NCBI GenBank assembly: GCA_003158755.1
Contig: PMLF01000256.1
Location: 8,495-14,995 of the forward strand
Length of the DNA: 6,501 bases
Source: Elusimicrobiota bacterium
Lineage (GTDB): Bacteria; Elusimicrobiota; Elusimicrobia; FEN-1173
Reading direction: 5' to 3'
In this document: positions 6,246-6,501 of the stretch, piece after piece
How positions within the stretch are numbered: position 1 is the first letter of the stretch
Layout: the number at the start of each line of letters is the position of its first letter
Notes under the pieces: generated by a model
What the model saw: only the letters and a program-made list of their open reading frames with translations
Databases searched by the model: none
Told to the model about the DNA's origin: nothing
Position numbers and translations under genes: made by a program

Positions 6246-6372
6246 CCTGTAAAAATAAAGTCCTAAAGTCCGCTCACTCTGAGCCTGTCGAAGGGTGAGC
6301 CAAGATCGTCGGTAACTTGTCGTGCTTCGACAGGCTCAGCACGAGCGGTGGTTGGGATATTGTTTTTACAGG
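6246..6372. repeat. 127-bp imperfect palindrome of two inverted REP-like hairpins (BIME-like)
   Basis: The ends CCTGTAAAAA (6246-6255) and TTTTTACAGG (6363-6372) are perfect inverted repeats. Aligned without gaps, the two arms agree in 38 of the outer 48 positions, including CTGAGCCTGTCGAAG (6279-6293) against its exact complement at 6325-6339. Each arm also folds alone: GCTCACT with GGTGAGC (6272-6278, 6294-6300; one T-G pair) on the left, and TCGTG with CACGA (6320-6324, 6340-6344) on the right. The middle holds about 25 nt without clear symmetry. It lies 2 nt after the gmhB stop codon, so it would form part of the 3' end of the message. No coding capacity. Confidence 0.75.
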
Positions 6373-6391
6373 CATCAATAAGATGGCCAAG

Positions 6392-6463
6392 GCTTACCTC
6401 CCCTAGCCCCGACCGCGCAAGCAGGAAGTGCCGCGTGGGAGCGGCCTCCTTGCGAAGGAGGGG
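6392..6463. repeat. CCTCCTT-type hairpin repeat, copy 2, with internal insertion
   Basis: The opening GCTTACCTC (6392-6400) and the following CCC-TAGCCCC match copy 1 at 2759-2777. About 34 extra nt (6411-6444) then separate this from the hairpin core CCTCCTT (6445-6451), GCG, AAGGAGG (6455-6461). The insertion adds its own pairing potential: CGCAAGCAGG (6415-6424) can pair with CCTCCTTGCG (6445-6454) in 9 of 10 positions, competing with the core hairpin. Confidence 0.65.
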
Positions 6464-6477
6464 AACAATCCTTGAAC

Positions 6478-6501
6478 GCTTTTCTCCCCTCCTTTCCAAG
6501 G
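6478..6501 (-). repeat. CCTCCTT-type repeat, inverted partial copy at the window edge
   Basis: GCTTTTCTCCCCTCCTT (6478-6494) is the exact reverse complement of positions 2786-2802 in copy 1, and the next 7 bases match its continuation except for two changes. It faces copy 2 as an inverted partner and is cut by the window end, so the element may extend further. Confidence 0.65.

Noticed and set aside
2737..6318. 9-mer CGGTAACTT present in both gaps (2737-2745 and 6310-6318)
   Set aside because: The flanking sequences do not align, so a chance match is sufficient.
2710..6501. Search for CRISPR arrays, tRNA or rRNA genes in the gaps
   Set aside because: The repeats are palindromic and irregularly spaced without uniform spacers, and no cloverleaf or rRNA-like sequence was seen.

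Overview
The window carries five complete or near-complete protein genes, one 5'-truncated gene and two repeat-rich gaps. Base composition is GC-rich throughout the genes. A Gram-negative-type cell envelope is suggested by a heptose-bisphosphate phosphatase (ADP-heptose/LPS or S-layer heptose pathway) next to a polyprenyl-phosphate sugar-1-phosphate transferase and a GT4 glycosyltransferase. The gaps hold several small palindromic repeats of types that I recall from genomes of environmental Gram-negative bacteria and candidate phyla. I cannot name the taxon from sequence alone.

Layout. Positions 2-1535 hold a hipBA toxin-antitoxin pair: a HipB-like HTH antitoxin, cut by the window edge, overlaps by 8 bp a full-length HipA-like Ser/Thr kinase with its catalytic residues intact. 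Positions 1573-2709 hold a GT4 glycosyltransferase with a good Shine-Dalgarno sequence. Positions 2710-2958 are a gap with a small stem-loop, a CCTCCTT-type hairpin repeat and an approximately 88-bp ERIC/MITE-like imperfect palindrome. Positions 2959-4125, on the minus strand, hold a stand-alone AAA ATPase with a DUF4143 domain; an 18-bp palindrome overlaps its probable promoter. Positions 4311-5705 hold a membrane polyprenyl glycosylphosphotransferase, which starts surface-glycan assembly. It is directly followed (5716 or 5701 to 6243) by a GmhB-type HAD phosphatase. Positions 6244-6501 form a second gap, holding a 127-bp imperfect palindrome built from two inverted REP-like hairpins, then a second, diverged and interrupted copy of the CCTCCTT hairpin repeat plus an inverted partial copy at the window edge.

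How the genes may work together. The glycosyltransferase, sugar-phosphate transferase and heptose-bisphosphate phosphatase fit a surface polysaccharide locus (capsule, exopolysaccharide or O-antigen): priming of undecaprenyl phosphate, sugar addition, and supply of an activated heptose. The minus-strand ATPase and the upstream hipBA pair look like accessory genes placed in or beside this locus.

I did not find a convincing wholly new system. The most interesting points are the probable ATT start of gmhB coupled to the upstream stop codon, the paired REP-like hairpins whose stems differ by compensatory changes around a constant 15-nt core, and the palindromic promoter of the DUF4143 ATPase.
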